A DNA stretch of 64,000 nucleotides from Blepharisma stoltei (GCA_914767885.1 CAJZBQ010000028.1:496001-560000); one strand, 5' to 3'; numbered from the stretch's first letter, positions 21,677 through 33,665 are shown. Notes: generated by a model not told the origin, from the sequence alone. A program made the numbers and translations.

Positions 21677-23356
21677 ATGGAGTCCGAAAAAGTGATTTTT
21701 TCTTACTTAAAATCCCGCGGGTACAAGACTACAGAGCAATCTTTAAAAGGTGAAGTCAAAAATGCAACTAAACTCGATCTTTCTCAATCTGGGCCATTGC
21801 CATTATGCGAAGTTGCCATGGATGAGCTTTTCAAGTCTATGCATGACGCAAACAACGACGAAGTTTACATTGAGACCTTCAGGACTCTCCTGGAATGAAT
21901 TGAAACAGTCCTTGACACTTATAAAGAAGATTTACAGAAAATCGTCTCCCCAATTTTCCAATACCTTTATTTGCACATGATCAATCGAAATATGCTGGAA
22001 TCTGCATCAGTTTTTTTCGAAGAATTTTCCCAATACCACTCAAATAAAGAAGAGCTTAAAGAGCTAAAAGGCATTGAAAAGCCAGAAGATTTAGACTCTG
22101 AGTTCGTCCAAAACTTGTTTTCACATAAATGTGTCATTTTAATGAACAAGTACTCTATAGCACTCTTAATGAGTTTTATTGAGTCTTCAAGGCTGGGATT
22201 GCTGCTTTTTATTATTAACCAGCACTTGGACTTGCAAGCTTCTACAGACTCACAAAGCTCAGTTCCAGTACTTTTAGGAGATGATGTGGCGATTCTGCAT
22301 GACACGTCTAATTTGATTTTGATTCCAGTAATAGAGAAAGATATGAAGATTTTCAAAGATTTGAGGGTTCCTTTTCCAGCTGTGGATCCAGATTTACAAG
22401 AAAAAGTCAATAGCGAAATAAGTCAAAAAACAGATCTGAGTGAAAATAACTTGCCAAGCATTATCTGCCACAGTGCATTGAATTCGAACAATAGTATGCT
22501 CTGCTTGGAAATTAGTGTTGAAGGAACTGTTATTGCTGCAGGATTTGAAGACTCCAGCATTCGAGTATGAAACTTGCTTCGTCCAGTGCAAGTTTGGAAA
22601 AACTCAATGACAAATGAAGAAGAGCTTCGAGAATATATTCAGCTTATTGGGCACTCTGAAGCAGTTTTTTGCTTAAGTTTTAGTCCAAACACGCAATTAT
22701 TAATCTCTGGCTCAGAAGATTGCACAATTCGGCTCTGAAGCCTAATTTCAAACTCATGCTTAGTTGTGTACAGACATCACCCTTTTCCTGTATGAAGTGT
22801 CACATTTGGGCCAATGGGGCATTATTTTGCAAGTGGCAGCTTTGACACAACCGCTGCACTTTGGTCAACAGACAATATCGAGCCTCTCAAAATCTATTCT
22901 GGCCACTTATCTGATGTAATTGTAGTAAAATTTCACCCCAATATTCACTATTTAGCTACAGGCTCCAATGATAAAACAATACGCATATGAGAAGTCGCAA
23001 GCGGAAACTGTGTGAGAATCTTCATTTCTCACGCAGCAGCCGTCACTGCTCTGATTTTCTCCAAATCTGGAAAAGAAATTTACTCAGGCGACGAAAGTGG
23101 AGAGGTTCAAAAAATTGATATAAATGAAAAAAATTGTATAAGCAAAATAAAACTACAAGGAAGAATCTCAAGCTTATCGCTAAGCCAAGAAGGATCTTTA
23201 ATAGCTTGTGGGAGTGAAAGCAATGCGTTGACTTTAGCGAATGGAGACTTAAATCTGGTAAAAAATTACCCAACAAAGAAAATCCCAATGTTTGCGGTAA
23301 ACTTCACATTAAGAAATTTACTAGTTGTAGGTGGTCCTTGCTTATTGGAAAATTAA
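21677..23356 (+). CDS. TAF5: TAF5, WD40 subunit of TFIID
   Basis: 559 residues with five or more UGA-Trp codons at exact WD positions (TIRLWSL, FPVWSVTFGP, ALWSTDN, TIRIWEVASG). An N-terminal LisH-like helix pair (VIFSYLKSRGYKTTEQSL), then the TAF5 NTD2 helical domain (FQYLYLHMINRNMLESASVFF...), then at least six WD40 repeats from about residue 240. Known role: scaffold of the general transcription factor TFIID (and SAGA in some lineages). The repeated W codons make this gene one of the best proofs of UGA reassignment here. No intron or IES. Confidence 0.9.
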
Positions 23357-23377
23357 TAAAAAATTCACATAAAATTT

Positions 23378-23736
23378 TAACTCCCCCCCTCTGTGAGTGA
23401 ACAAAAAAATTTTGTTCACTCACAGAGTGGGGTTAATTTTTTTTTTAAAAAAATTTATATATAAATTTTATAGAAAATTTTGTTTTTAAAATTTTAAAAA
23501 AATCCCTAATTTGCAAAATTGGAAAGCAAATATTAATTTAATTTATAAAATTGATGTTTTAAAACGCAATTTGTTTTAAATTAAACAGAATTAGCTCGAG
23601 ATTTTCATTATACCAATAATCACTTATATATCAAATTTTTTTCATAAAAACATTTTTGTTCACTCACGGAGGGTGGGTTTTTTGGGCAAAAAAATAGCGA
23701 TTTTTCTAATGTTTTGTTCACTCACAGAGGGGGGAG
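23378..23736. mobile_element. IES, family A, 359 bp, well-preserved copy
   Basis: Left TTTTAACTCCCCCCCTCTGTGAGTG with a hairpin partner TTTTGTTCACTCACAGAG; right GTTCACTCACGGAGGGTGGG and GTTCACTCACAGAGGGGGGAGTAAG. Interior markers are typical of the family (GGAAAGCAAATATTAATTTA, TAAATTAAACAGAATTAGC). It lies between TAF5 and the coiled-coil gene. Confidence 0.88.
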
Positions 23737-23773
23737 TAAGGATTTTTAAAATAACGATTTATTTCCAATCATT

Positions 23774-25737
23774 ATGTCCAGCATAAGTTCTTCTGAAGAT
23801 TACAAAATTTCTTTGGAATTGGGAGGAATTATTGCTCCATTAGCTCAGAAAGCCTCTCTAAATGAGCAGGATTTCAACCTAAAGCATTCAGCTTTCCTGG
23901 ATTTATCTTCAAAGATCCAGCAACTCAATAGTTCTCCTGAGTCCAAGGCTCGTCTTCAAGAGCAATTTGAAAAACTTTTAAACGCAATTGAATTTTTTGA
24001 AAAGCCTGATATCATACCGTTTCCCTGGCTAGATTTTAAATTCAATGAAATAATTATAAAAGAAAATCCTGATAACTGTGACACATCAAGATCTCAAGGA
24101 TCCCAGCTCAGCATTGAAAAAGACCAAATTATGACACAAGAGTATCAAAAAAAAATTAAAACTTTAGAAAATGAGATTGATGAACTCAAGCTTGCAATTA
24201 GGAAGCTTAGAGATGAAAATCATGAAAATGAAAAATTGAAAACTAGGCTTAAGAGGATTGCAGAGTTGGAAAAAGAAAACGAAAAATTGCAAAAAATGCT
24301 GGAAGACCAAGGGGAAAGATTAAAAGAGAGCGTGATTACTGAAAAGGAATATGAAGCGATGGCTAAAGAGATTGATAAAGAAGTTACGAGAATTAAAAAT
24401 GAATTAGAGGAGAGCGAAGTACAAAGGGTGGAAATAAGAAGGCAATATGATTTGCTAGCTCCAAATTTGTTTAACAAACAATACCATTAGAAAAATTCGA
24501 ATTCTAGGGAAAATTAACCATTCATTAGTGACAAAAAACTTTTTAATATTCATTTTTACATATCTTCAATTTCATAAATACTTATTTACTAACTCCCCCC
24601 CCATCCTTGATCGAACGATTGACTGTAAAAATTCCTAAAAATTGGGGAAATTAACCCCCATCCTTGATCGAACGATTTTCATATCATGCAAATATTTATA
24701 TATATAAAAATATATTATTCATCAAAAGCTTGGGAAGATGTACATAATGAAGTTGCTTTCAGAAATTTTTTTTTAACCCCCATCCTTGATCGAACGATGG
24801 CGAGTCGTTCGATCAAGGATGGGGGGGGAGTAAGAAAATTATTACCTAATTGCAATGAATAAATCATCCCAACAAGAATTCATTATCCTATTTCATTTTG
24901 TAATTAATATATAAATTTTAGACAGCCTGCATTCTATATAAATTTTATAAATTAAATGATTCTTAAACTTTTAAAATTGTTTTATATAGACATTTTATAG
25001 CATCTCACAAAAAATTTTGTTCGCTACCCAAAGGGTGATTAAATAAAACGTATCAGGAAATGAAAAGCGATTATAAGAATGAAATACAAGCACTTAATGA
25101 AAAAATCATTGAAATTAGCAACAGAAGTCAAGATATAGAAAACAAACTTAAAGCTAGCCAATTTAAAGAGTCTGAAAACCACAGCTTAATTGAATTGGCC
25201 AATAAGCGAATTTCTGAGCTTCAAGAAGAACTAAACAATAAAGAAACTCACCTCCAGCTTCAAAATAAGTGTATAGAAGAATATAAAAAACAGTTAGAAG
25301 ATCTTGAGCCAGCAACTCGCTACCAAATCCATTTAGAAAACTGCTTAAAAGAGCTCGAGCAAAAGCTTGCAGAGAGCGAAGAAGCAAGATTTGAACAGAT
25401 GAAGCTTTACAACGAGCTTCAAAGACAAATTTCATCCCAAGAAACGGAAAGGATTAATCCCCACAGAATTAAACAGCTTGAAGATTTATTCATGAAAAGC
25501 GGAGAAAAGCTTGACGAACTCTCCACGAAAATCTATCAAACTTTAGACACTGCATTAACTGCGAGAACTGAATCTGAAAAGAAATTTAGAAAACTACGGA
25601 AAAAGAAATGCCCACATAGAGAGAAATTATTTACTAGGCTATATGCTGAAAAGAAAAATCCGTGCGAAATCTGTATAAATGTTCACGGCCATGAATGGGC
25701 AAAATCGCCCAAACGTAAAAATAATATAATAAGTTAA
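23774..25737 (+). CDS. Long coiled-coil protein, split by a 584-bp nested IES
   Basis: 459 residues after excision. From about residue 120 to 410 it is nearly continuous heptad coiled coil. The junction RRQYDLLNKTYQEMKSDYKNE keeps the heptad pattern across the excision point, which supports the model. The last 45 residues are basic with paired Cys/His (KKCPHREKLF...KNPCEICINVHGHEW), possibly a small metal site. No family recognised; a cytoskeletal, basal-body or ciliary role is common for such proteins but is only a guess. Confidence 0.75.
24456..25039. mobile_element. 584-bp IES containing another IES
   Basis: Left GCTAGCTCCAAATTTGTTTAAC with ACCATTAGAAAAATTC, right TTTTGTTCGCTACCCAAAGGGTGATTAAA: a diverged family A pair. 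Removal TA to TA keeps the coiled-coil frame (TTG CTA AAT AAA). The nested element is at 24590-24830. Confidence 0.88.
24590..24830. mobile_element. Nested 241-bp IES-like element, ATCCTTGATCGAACGAT type
   Basis: Ends CTAACTCCCCCCCCATCC and GGATGGGGGGGGAGTAAG. The unit CATCCTTGATCGAACGAT occurs three times in direct order and once inverted at the right end, forming a terminal hairpin. Same G/C-run ends as family A but a different internal word. Confidence 0.8.
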
Positions 25738-25850
25738 GCGAAATTTTTATAGTATAATAAGGATGCAAAAGGGCATGGACTGATATTCTGTGCTGCCGAA
25801 TTAATAAATTTATTACAAAAATTATTTAGTATACTTTAGAAAAATTTGAA

Positions 25851-27933
25851 CTATTGCGACTTTTCGATGAATCCTACAGTTCTAATGACCGAATTAGATC
25901 TCAAAAGAAGCCTATGATTAGAAGCCATTTCAGATCCAGAGTCATTATTTTGATAAATAATCTGAGTATTTAGCCCAACTTCAGGCTTCCTTGATTTTAC
26001 TTTTCCGGCATGTGAAATCTTTTCTTTCCTCCCTGATAAAATTATTTTTTTCTGCATCTCAGCCTCTTTAATTGATTTATCAAAATAGCCTTTAATAGTG
26101 CTCATTCGATAATTGACATGATGCCTTGTGTTTTCGCTTGCTCCTCTATCAAATAATTTGATGCTTTTAATATGCGTAGTCACTTTGGGGACTGAGCTGC
26201 TTCTTTGCAAAATAATTTTACGTTCATTGTTATTATTTTCTGTAATTGTATCGTTTGCCTTTAATGTATCTCTTACATCTATGCTGCTCCTTTTCAAAAG
26301 CATTAAGAGCCTTGAGGAACTTTCTGGGCAATTTTTATACCCATCTCTTTCTGTTCAATATTCTTTTTTATTTTTTAAAAATTGTGGAAGCTCTTTACCA
26401 TGAATTCCCAGCTTGGAGTTTCCGAATGTTTTCATATTATATTCGATATCTTCGATCTGTCTCTCAACTTTCACTTTTTCATGGGTTTTTGAATCTTCTT
26501 TAGAGACTTGAACATTTTGGAGCTCTCTCTGTGCAATTTTTTCTTCAGGGTCAACATACTTATAATTCTTATAAATTTCCAATTCTTTCAGTTTATCTGA
26601 TTGTCGCTTACTTACTCCCCCCCCCCTCCGTGAGTGAACAAAAAAATTTTGTTCACTCACGGAGGGGGGTAATTTTTTTTTTTTAAAAATTTATATATGA
26701 ATTTTATAGAAAATATTTTTTTTTTGAAATTTAAAAAAATCCTAATTCGCAAAAATTGGAAATCAAATATTAATTTAATTTGTAAAATTTATGTTTTAAA
26801 AAGCAATTTGTTTAAAATTAAACAGAATTAGCTCTAGATTTCATTATACTAATTATCACTTATATATCAAAATTTTTTTCCATAAAAAAAATTTTCTATT
26901 AAAATATTTTTGTTCACTCACGGAGGGTGGGTTTTTGGGCAAAAAATAGGGATTTTTCTAATGGTTTTGTTCACGGAGGGGGGGGAGTTAGCAGAGGATA
27001 CATTTTGCTGGCACAAGAAAGGGGCTTTATTTTTTTTTGAATTTAAATTTGAAATAATTTTATAGCAAATATAAAAACTTATATATTAGAATACAGCCTC
27101 TTAAATTTATTGAGTTAGATAGAGGTCTCAATATAATAATTATCGCTTATATAAAAATATATTTATAAAAAATTTTTTGCTCCTTAGGGTTTTTTTTTCC
27201 CAAAATGATTTTATTTGCTCATAGAGTAAGAGTTAGCAAGCAGTTCTTTTTGAGTGGATACAACGGGCTTTTCGTTATAAGCTAAAGAAATTTCTGAGCT
27301 AGTTTTTATAATATCAGAATTAGGAGCAAGATTAGATCTATTTCTATGTAAGTTTCTCACAGCTTCTTTTTTTTCTCTTTGAGTTCTAAAGAAAGGATTA
27401 TTGCTACTCTTGTGCCTATCATTGGCATTAAATTCAATTCGAGACTGATAAGAATTGAGATAACTTTCAACATAATTCGCATAAATAGCTCTTGATTCAC
27501 TTTTTCGCTTCTCAAATAGCTTTCTTTGGGTCATGACTTTATTATCATTACTTTGTTTTGTAGGAGATTCTTCGCATTTTGGTTTTGAAGTAATTGAATC
27601 AATGCAGTTTCTTAAATTATTCCTCGCATCTGAGATGGAATTTGTGCGGCGCTTTATTGTTTTCTCGTTATTTTTCGTTTCAATGCTATGGCTTTTGTCT
27701 TTAATTATTTCGTTTGTTTCAGATGTCTTTTCCTTAGATTCGCTATTAAAACAGTTAGATTTATTTTCGCTTGATTGATTATCAAAAGGCAGCTTCGTGA
27801 GCTTATCTTCGCTAGTTGATCTTTTTCATGGATCCTTACAATTTTCATTGAAAGTCATTAATTTTGTTCTCACAGGATAGCCGTCAATATCGAATCTTGG
27901 TGGCGAATGATTTATGTTTTGGCTATTTTCCAT
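25851..27933 (-). CDS. Unknown basic protein, split by two adjacent IESs
   Basis: Removing 27028-27233 and 26609-26988 leaves exactly 499 codons (498 residues) from ATG 27933 to TAG 25851, with UGA-Trp at KDPWKRS and KEYWTERDG. The protein is rich in Lys, Ser, Asn and Glu and has helical charged segments (VDPEEKIAQRELQNVQ). No domain recognised. The exon between the two IESs is only 39 bp (AKAPFLCQQNVSS). That total length and both joins agree in frame is the main support. Confidence 0.65.
26609..26988. mobile_element. 380-bp IES, family A
   Basis: Left TACTTACTCCCCCCCCCC with hairpin GTGAGTGAACAAAAAAATTTT; right GTTCACGGAGGGGGGGGAGTTAG. Two possible left TAs; using 26609 keeps the host frame while 26613 creates a stop. 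Confidence 0.82.
27028..27233. mobile_element. 206-bp IES next to the previous one
   Basis: Right end ATTTTATTTGCTCATAGAGTAAGAGTTAGC matches the family; the left end lacks the usual G/C run and starts TATTTTTTTTTGAATTT. Excision together with the neighbour restores the frame. Confidence 0.65.
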
Positions 27934-28215
27934 TTGACGATTTTATTTACTAATTTCTTTTCTATCAATACAACTCAGGTTTCTATGTAAATGGTGATAA
28001 CCTCCATAAAGAATTCAAATCTAGCATTCTGTTATAATAAAATGCTATATCTGCCTTTGTATCACTAAATTTTAAATCCTAATTATTACTTTTTAAATTT
28101 AAACGCTATGCAGAGGCACTAATTTTACCAGTAAGTGCATCACAAGCCTAGATAAACCGGAATATCTCTGATAATCCCATTAATTTCAACAAATTAAAAA
28201 TTATTTTAATAATTT

Positions 28216-30475
28216 ATGAGTTCAGCGGTTAATTCAGATATTGACCCAGATTTAATCCTCAAAAAGCTGAAGCAGCTTTTTCTATACTACTCATCTATAA
28301 GTTCCCAAGACTCCTCAAGTTTCATAACTCCACAAAAATTCCTAAAGCTGCTTAAAGATTCCGAAGTTCCAGACAGGTCGCTTAAACCCCAAGATTTAGA
28401 GATCCTTATCTTGTCTGGCAAAAAGAAACAAAAGCAAATCAACTTTGACTTATTCTGTAGCATCCTCATCAAAATTTCTAAGTCTAAATACGCAAATTCC
28501 GGAATTTCTCAGTCAGCGACAAGTACATTATATGCTTTGCTTAATGAAAATATTTTGCCTTTATTAGATGCTCTAATTGAATCTGGAAAAATCACACAAA
28601 TTGAAGAAATTGATTCTACAATTGATGAGGAATGTATAGAGATCATCAATTCTGCATATGAAGTGTTAAAAGAAATTTACCGAAATAACTTTGTATGGGA
28701 ACTCATCAGTTCTGAAGAGAAATCTGTCATTTCTCAGAGATCGAGACAAACCTTTATGGCAATGCTGAACAATTTCAATATTATTCCAGATTTATTAACT
28801 CCAGTTGCAGCCAATAAGCTATGGCAAGAAATTGCTGAAAACTCATTTGAGTCTCTGAAAACATCGAATTATGAAGATTTGGGGAAAGTTTTTACATTAA
28901 AGAAATTTGTGGTATTCCTGCTCAGAAGTGCTATGATTGGGAATTATGCTGGTAGAATTTTGTCGTCAAGCGAAAAACTGTCAATTTTCCTTGAAAAGCT
29001 TCAAATGTCTGATGGGTTTAGCCGCATCGACAATAGACTTTGTAGACCTCATAGCGAAAGGAGGCTATTTTTTTTACCTTCAAGACATTTACTCTTGAGC
29101 AATTCTTCGGCATGCATCAAAACTTTTCCCATAAACACCAGTCGATAAATAACAGTTCTTACCGAGCAAATATATTGACCAATGATGCAAAAAAATATCT
29201 GTCGAGGAAAAAGTCAAAACCAAAATGCATGCTTCAGCGAAAACATGTCTTTTCTGTCAGATCCTAAAGTAATTGACCTGTTAAATGGTATAGCTAAAGA
29301 AGATATAAAGCTGAATACGATAAGTTCTGAAGCTCCTATAGGTTTTAACATAAGCGAACAAATGTATATCCAATTAGAGCTGCATATGGAAAAAATAGAA
29401 AGCGTTTTTCGCTTATATTGCTCTTGAGGAAATCATATGAACGCCAATAAATTAAATTCCAGCAATTTTATAAGGCTTCTGACTTCAGCAGAGATCATTG
29501 GGGAACCTGATGAAGAAAATAAAATAACAAGAGTTGATGCAAATTTGATTTTTGTTAGCGTGACACATAAGAAAAATAAAACAAATAAAGTGACGATTAA
29601 CTTTAAAAAAAAGAGCTATTTAGGACCTAAAGACAATGACTTTGGAAAAATGAGCTTCCAACAATTTTTGAAAGCATTAGAAATCATCTCTGGAAAAGTC
29701 TACCAGGATTTGCCTCAAGACCAAGCTTTTCTATACCTAATTATAATGGAAAAAATACCTTTTGGTAACACTTATTCTTTTTCATATATAAAATATGATA
29801 AAGGCTAATCACTATGAATATTTTTATTCATTGTAATTAGGTTTATCTTTAATTGAAAATCGCTTATTGGTGCTTGATTTCAATAATTCTACTGAAAACT
29901 ACTTAAAAGGACTATTAAGCATAGTTAGAGATCCCAGCATGAGCGAAATTTACTCAACCCTTCGTCAAACTTTATCTCCATATATCCGCTTATATCTTGA
30001 TGAAAAAAGCCAATTGGACTTTCCACAAGCTGTCAAATTTTGTACCGATTTCTCAATTTTCCCTAATGTAATCACAAAAGCTAAACTCACACCAATCTTT
30101 TATTGTTTAGCTGATATTTATTCGAAAAATTCTTTGGTCATATCAGGAACCCAATCTTTAACAAAAAGTGCCAAATCTTTGGTTGAGGCCCATGATACTG
30201 AATGCATAAACAATGATCTCTTTATAGATCTAATTGCCATGGTCTCAATAGAAGGAAACCAATCTGAAAAAAGCAGCACTGAAAAAATCTGTATAGCATT
30301 AGAAAAAATATCTCAGAGCAAAGGACCTTCATTGATCCCTTTAATGACTGGGTCTCCTAGAACTGCTGGGCTGCATAGATCTGACTACTTGATGATGGTG
30401 AAAAAAGAAGAAAAAAAGCAAGAGCCTGTTATCAGCTTCAGAGAGGTACTATTAGGTAGAATTGAAGAGCTATAA
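28216..30475 (+). CDS. Large protein with p25-alpha (TPPP)/EF-hand-like modules; model incomplete
   Basis: Open from ATG 28216 to 29148 and again 29182-29808 and 29840-30475. Two segments resemble p25-alpha modules: LKQLFLYYSSISSQDSSSFITPQ...INFDLFCSILIKIS near the start, and SSNFIRLLTSAEIIG...KMSFQQFLKALEIISG later. Family members bind microtubules in cilia and cytoskeleton. The join near 29756-29837 fits an 82-bp IES. Between about 29000 and 29280 the best coding frame shifts (a stretch TLEQFFGMHQNFSHKHQS is in another frame), and I cannot explain this with 15/16-nt introns; a sequencing indel in the T8 and A7 runs there is possible. Confidence 0.55.
29756..29837. mobile_element. Possible 82-bp IES
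   Basis: TA at 29756 and 29838; removal joins GAA AAA ATA GGT TTA in frame and bypasses stops. No clear inverted ends, so it is supported by frame only. Confidence 0.45.
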
Positions 30476-30512
30476 GTAATTTATAATATCTATTCTTTTT
30501 GTATGATTTAAA

Positions 30513-30893
30513 ATGGTATGGAAAGTTTGGCTTTATATTTGTTTCGCAATGGCATCTGCTCATAAAGCTGTAAGCGCAATTTATATCACTATCAACACTA
30601 TTGAAAATGCCCAGATGCTGGCTAGAGGACTAGTAGAAAACCAGCTGGCAGCATGTGTCAACATTATTCCAGGAATCCAAAGCATCTACAAATGGGAAGG
30701 CGTGATTAATCAAGACCAAGAGCTTCTATTGATGGCCAAAACAAGGACAGAATTAATTGATGAATTAACTTCATGGGTTAAGCGAAATCACCCCTATCAG
30801 GTATGTGAAGTGATTTCTGTCCCAATCACAGGGGGAAATCTAGATTATATTCAATTCCTGCTTAATAACACTAAAGACGCTTCAATTGAATAA
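30513..30893 (+). CDS. cutA: CutA1-like protein
   Basis: 126 residues. Family signature: AIYITINTIENAQMLARGLVENQLAACVNIIPGIQSIYKWEG, with IITGGNLDYIQFL-type C-terminus (here VPITGGNLDYIQFL). CutA proteins are small, very stable trimers linked to divalent metal tolerance in bacteria; their eukaryotic role is less clear. The first 12 residues (MVWKVWLYICFAM) are a hydrophobic extension that may be a targeting signal, or translation may start at the ATG at about 30549. Ends TAA, 2 bp before the convergent small gene. Confidence 0.9.
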   Translation: MVWKVWLYICFAMASAHKAVSAIYITINTIENAQMLARGLVENQLAACVNIIPGIQSIYKWEGVINQDQELLLMAKTRTELIDELTSWVKRNHPYQVCEVISVPITGGNLDYIQFLLNNTKDASIE

Positions 30894-30896
30894 AAA

Positions 30897-31103
30897 TTAT
30901 TTATAAGTAAAATATTGGTAAGCCTTGTGGGCTGAAATGTAGAACGCTAAGCTGCCAAGTGACGACAAAAGAACCGTTTTTGTGGGGAAACTGCTTTTTT
31001 CACTCTTTGGGCTTGGAGCTTGATACTCAGGCTCTTTTTCTTCAGGTTCATCGTAATGCTGATTAGCTGAGAAGTAGACAAACATAGGTTTTTTATCGGA
31101 CAT
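30897..31103 (-). CDS. Small single-pass membrane protein, unknown
   Basis: 68 residues. An acidic, Pro-rich N-terminal half (DEPEEKEPEYQAPSPKS) and one C-terminal hydrophobic segment (TKTVLLSSLGSLAFYISA). Unrecognised; could be a tail-anchored protein. It is convergent with the CutA gene and 35 bp downstream of copine A. Confidence 0.5.
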   Translation of the reverse strand: MSDKKPMFVYFSANQHYDEPEEKEPEYQAPSPKSEKSSFPTKTVLLSSLGSLAFYISAHKAYQYFTYK

Positions 31104-31138
31104 TTTTTATAACTTAATATTTATTATGCAGTTTATAT

Positions 31139-33416
31139 TTATTCAGGTGGAGCTGAAGGGGAAGCATAGGGATAAGGATTTTGCTGTGGAGACATATTAG
31201 GGATGCCGGTATATGACTGCTGAGGTTGCATATTTGGAGCCCCATTGTAAGAATTCTGGCTTACCATGTTGGGAGCTCCGCTGTATGATTGAGGAGGATA
31301 TGGAGTCGGATGGAATTGAGGATTATTTGGCATATAAGCTGGCATTGTAGAAGTTTTGCTGTACATTGGATAAGGCTGCTGACTAGACATCATTTGAGGT
31401 TGGAATGAGCCTGGATACATCTGACCGCTAACAGGTGGCTGATTAGGTGCTTGAGATATAGCGCTTTCCCGAGGATGGCGCGGAATGGCGCCATCCTCGG
31501 GAAAGTCAACTAAGCATCCACACGGGAACTGGGAGTTCCACGTGTGGATGCCATTTTTGACATGTGGGATCCAAACTTCCACATGTCAAAATGGCATCCA
31601 CACGTGGAACTCCCAGTTCCCGTGTGGATGCCTTCCTGGCTTTCCCGAGGATGGCGCCATTCCGCGCCATCCTCGGGAAAGCGCTATATTTGGTTCTGCC
31701 GCTAAAAGATCCAGTAACATTTGTTGATCTCGCACTTTGTGATCCATTCTGTGGGCCAGCCGGAGAATTAAACACTGGCTTTGATTCTGCAATTGAGTAA
31801 GAGCGATTAAAATCATATTCCTGAGCTTGCTGACGAGAATTTGGCAATATATTTCTCTTATTGTAAAAGAAATTCACAATTTCTCTTGGGATTTCTGCTA
31901 AAACTTCTCTTGCCAAAGCGCTTGGAGAGTTTCCGACATCTCTGAAAGGAACGAACTGGACAATGTCTCTTTCCATTCTTCTCCCTTTGCTATCAATAAG
32001 CGGCACTTCATCAGCATCCAATGTGACCATTTTTGTAAAACTATCATTTCCTATTCCTACAATAACAATTGAAAGGGGCGCTGAAGATCCTCTGACAATC
32101 CAATCAACAGTTTCTCTCATATCATGAATATCTCCATCTGTTAATATTAACAGAACAAAATACTGCTGATTTGTTTGGCTTACATTCGCTTGCTCAGCTT
32201 CTATTACAGCTCTTTGTAAAATTTGTGAAAACAGCGTAGGACCAGCTAGTTCTGTATAAAGCAAGGAATTTCTATAAGACCCCATTATTCCTTGTAATCC
32301 AGGAACTGAAGGGTTATCTGGGGAAAAGTTCATATGGAAGCAATGGCTTACCGCCCCATTGATTTTCCCTCCAAACCCATACATCGGGACCATCTTATCG
32401 CTATCATAATTCATCAAAATTTCAGCTACTGAGTATAAAGCAGCTTCGTATTGATTATACCCATTTGGGTTCAAAAAATGTAGCGAATTCGGTACCTGAG
32501 GATTTCCATTGGATGCTGTAAAATCAACAGCAATCAGCAGCGAAATCTGGCAGCCGCCTGCAATATATTCTAAAAAGTCATAGACCTTCACCATATCAAC
32601 AGTTTTGAAGGTAATTTTCCCACAAGACTTCTTCTTTTTTCCATACTTTTGAGTATTTTCCAAGTCAACTGTCTTAAGTCCCCCTTCAAAAATTTCTTTC
32701 AAGTTAAATTCAGCAGTCCCAACCAGTTTATGGTTGCCGCTAGAGTGGTAATCATATACCTCAATAAGGAGTGGCCGTTCATAATCTCCATTGCAGAGTT
32801 CTTGCACACTTTTTTCAAATTTTTCCCATTTCGGACTTTTTCCTCTTTGGTAATTAGACTTGTAGACTCTTTGGTTTCCTCCGTTTTCCATTGACCTTGA
32901 GATATAGAAAAACGGATTAAAGCTTGAAAACATGCCAGAAACGTCTTCCAGGTCTTTTGCTTCAATATGAAAGACAACTTTGTCTTTAACTTGGCTGATT
33001 TCTTCGGTTCTTAAGATAATATTTCCACAACTCGGGCCTTTGCTGTTAGCTTTTAAAGTTTTGATCAACTGCTGACCAGGGGCTGCAACAATTTCGCCCA
33101 ACGTGCATTCTGTCTCACCAATAAATTCTGAGTTCCTGATTGTGGCTTCATCATCGTTTGCGTCATAAACTTTAAATTTCAGGTACTTTTGCTCTTCAAA
33201 ACGGAACACAAGAGGGAAATTGGTGATGAAATCTGGATTGAGATTATTCCAAATCACCTCAGTCTGACCAATTTTAGTTCATTGGCCTTCACAAGTGTTT
33301 TTTTCGAAGACTTCTACAAAGGGATCAGATTTTGATAATAGTTCGACGTCTTTCAGCTTGCGGCAGCAAATAAAAAGCTGCACTTGAGGAAGATATTGGG
33401 TAATTGCTTCTACCAT
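31139..33416 (-). CDS. Copine A: two C2 domains plus a copine/vWA domain, carrying a MITE
   Basis: 683 residues after removing 31459-31684; UGA-Trp in CEGQWTKIG. C2A has KSDPFVEVFEK and the C2B domain has NPFFYISR...VYKSN; both show Asp-rich Ca2+-binding loops. The copine vWA-like domain starts about residue 290 (ISLLIAVDFTASNGNPQ) with TDGDIHDMRETVDWIV. The tail is Pro/Gln/Tyr-rich (QPYPMYSKTS...). Copines bind phospholipids in a Ca2+-dependent way. A tandem paralogue lies directly upstream (33666-35564) and nearly identical nucleotide runs in the vWA region indicate duplication. Confidence 0.93.
31459..31684. mobile_element. 226-bp palindromic MITE/IES inside copine A
   Basis: Perfect ends TATAGCGCTTTCCCGAGGA on both sides; terminal hairpins with GATGGCGC core; inner arms CATCCACACGGGAACTGG and the inverse. 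Removal TA to TA (adjacent to GCGC) rejoins the frame as AAA TAT ATA TCT CAA. An almost identical element in reverse orientation is at 44762-44986. Confidence 0.93.
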
Positions 33417-33665
33417 ATTAGTTTATATAAGCAGGGATAGATATATATTCTGATAACTTTTATCGTTTTAGGCACATCATGTTGTAAATGAGTTCTGAAT
33501 ATTTCTGAATCGGGTAGTCTTATTATAAAAGTTAGCTTGTTGATGTATTAGAAAAATTTAAAATTTTTGCAGGAAATGGATGATTCTATGATTTTAAGAA
33601 CTTTCGTAACGCATAATGATAATTTAGCATTAATTATATATTTTAATAAATTTTAGAAAATATTA

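Noticed and set aside
24593-24830. CRISPR-like array from the repeated ATCCTTGATCGAACGAT word
   Set aside because: Only four copies, unequal spacing and one inverted; it is the terminal repeat of a nested IES.
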